A stretch of 49,610 nt of DNA from a virus: the IMG/VR virus record IMGVR_UViG_3300033550_000006, positions 1 through 49,610 of that record. One strand, given 5' to 3'. The translations under genes were made by a program, and so were the position numbers. Under the pieces are notes generated by a model. That model was given only the letters and a program-made list of their open reading frames with translations. It was not told the DNA's origin and made no database searches. Positions 48,834 through 49,610 of the stretch are shown in pieces (positions within the stretch are counted from its first letter, which is position 1; every line of letters starts with the position of its first letter).

Positions 48834-48863
48834 AAAGAAAAGGGGGGCGCCCGAAGGCGCCCC
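48834..48863 (-). terminator. Rho-independent terminator (leftward) after the right-edge gene
   Basis: An 8-bp stem, GGGGCGCC and GGCGCCCC (48844-48863), closes with a UUCG tetraloop on the leftward transcript and is followed by CCTTTTCTTT. The tetraloop and U-rich tail make a strong intrinsic terminator for the gene ending at 48871. Confidence 0.9.
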
Positions 48864-48870
48864 GTGATGG

Positions 48871-49610
48871 TCACTCCTTGCCGGGGGCAAAGATCTCGTC
48901 GGCGATCTGGTACACGCCGTCGCGGCTGGGCAGCGCCGACATGTTGGCGTCCACCTCGCGCAGGAACTGGCGCAGCTCGGCTACGGTCAGCGCCGGGTCC
49001 GCGTTGCGCAGCACCTTGTCCATCAACTGCACGAGAATGGCGTACGACTGCACCGGCCCGCTGCCGGTGCTGCTCGGGTCGAGCGCGTTGGCCGGGTTGT
49101 CGATGAACAGCTTCGGCGCCGACACCAGCAGGTGCGCCCACCAGAACGGTGGCTTGCCGACCTTGCTGCGCTGCTCCACCGGACGCTCGAACGGCGACTT
49201 GGCCGGGCGGCCAGCAGCGCTGGTGCGGTCGGCCATGACGTCGGCCGTGGGCAGGCCCTCCACCGGCGCCAGATGCTGCTCGCCGATGGCCTGCTGCAGC
49301 GTGACCTGCGCCGGACCCGGCACGCCTTGCGCGGTGACCGGCTGGGGGCCGGCGGCCTGCACTGCTTGGTACTGGCGCTGGGCGGCTTGGTGGGCCATCA
49401 GGTCCTCGGCGCTCAGCGTGCCCGGGGGCAGCACCGGCGCAGCCGGAGCGGCCGGCGTGGTCACGGTCGGCGTGGCCGCCGGGACGGTCGTGGGCGCGAT
49501 GATAGGCGCCACCACGGCGGCCTGCGGACCCAGCGCCTCGTTCAGCAGCGCGGCCAGCCCGGTGTCGCCAACCGGTGCGGCGGGGGCGGGAGCCGGTGCC
49601 GGCGGAGGTG
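48871..49610 (-). CDS. Partial Pro/Ala-rich hypothetical protein, cut by the window end
   Basis: The frame is open to the last base. The visible N-terminal part is a Pro/Ala/Thr/Val-rich disordered region of about 85 residues, then a Gln-rich helix. A folded C-terminal region (about 130-247) contains KSPFERPVEQRSKVGKPPFW, YAILVQLMDKVLRNADP and VYQIADEIFAPGKE. I do not recognise it. The start lies outside the window. If the window ends are joined, the frame continues into an ATG at positions 7-5 of the left edge. GTG 49515 is a poor alternative because the Pro-rich frame continues upstream. Confidence 0.6.
   Translation of the reverse strand, partial: PPPAPAPAPAAPVGDTGLAALLNEALGPQAAVVAPIIAPTTVPAATPTVTTPAAPAAPVLPPGTLSAEDLMAHQAAQRQYQAVQAAGPQPVTAQGVPGPAQVTLQQAIGEQHLAPVEGLPTADVMADRTSAAGRPAKSPFERPVEQRSKVGKPPFWWAHLLVSAPKLFIDNPANALDPSSTGSGPVQSYAILVQLMDKVLRNADPALTVAELRQFLREVDANMSALPSRDGVYQIADEIFAPGKE

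Noticed and set aside
1-49610. tRNA genes
   Set aside because: No cloverleaf with a recognisable T-arm was found by eye; a dedicated scan could overturn this.

Overview
The window is a GC-rich, densely packed genome segment of a tailed bacteriophage, most likely a short-tailed (podovirus-type) phage. No ribosomal, transfer RNA or bacterial housekeeping genes are recognisable. The short-tail assignment rests on three points: a portal, scaffold and capsid block is followed directly by adaptor and tail-hub-like proteins and fibres with no tape-measure, sheath or tail-tube gene; there is a run of large late virion proteins including one of about 2,550 residues; and there is a family A DNA polymerase with a primase-helicase. 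The high GC content and Gram-negative-type spanins point to a proteobacterial host. A Xanthomonas/Stenotrophomonas- or Burkholderia-like host is a guess from base composition only. No integrase, repressor or single-subunit RNA polymerase was found.

Layout. Positions 1-231 are a regulatory region with a sigma70-like promoter. Positions 232-4231 (+) hold small genes and the lysis cassette: an endolysin with an EF-hand, a holin-like protein, and an inner spanin overlapping a lipoprotein outer spanin. Positions 4228-6185 (-) carry the terminase large and small subunits, facing away from the portal. Positions 6249-29154 (+) are the virion block: portal, two small proteins, scaffold, major capsid, terminator, adaptors, an S74-type fibre, a tail-hub-like protein, a second fibre, small accessory proteins, and three large internal or ejection-type proteins. 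The giant last one carries an HEFGH zincin motif. A strong hairpin at 29160-29190 separates this block from the leftward half.

Positions 29227-41725 (-) are mainly replication and recombination: prim-pol/helicase fusion, a Cys-cluster protein, SF2 helicase, VRR-NUC nuclease, phage Dam methylase, Cas4/RecB-like exonuclease, DNA polymerase A, and tiny membrane or accessory genes coupled by ATGA/GTGA/TGATG overlaps. At 42010-42945 a secreted low-complexity protein sits with its own promoter and terminator, like a moron. Positions 43060-45332 (-) hold small early genes: an HNH protein, a membrane-anchored J-domain-like protein and a zinc-ribbon protein. Positions 45329-48524 (-) form a three-gene module: a DUF3150-like protein, a metallopeptidase/VWA protein and a MoxR/CobS-like AAA+ ATPase. 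It is preceded by a near-consensus promoter. A 17-bp palindrome recurs at the promoters or leaders of this module and of the gene at 41725.

The right-edge gene is cut by the window end. Joining the right end to the left end gives an in-frame ATG for it, so the window may be a complete circular or circularly permuted map. Starts were chosen from visible Shine-Dalgarno sequences and overlaps. Family calls come from recognised motifs without database searches.
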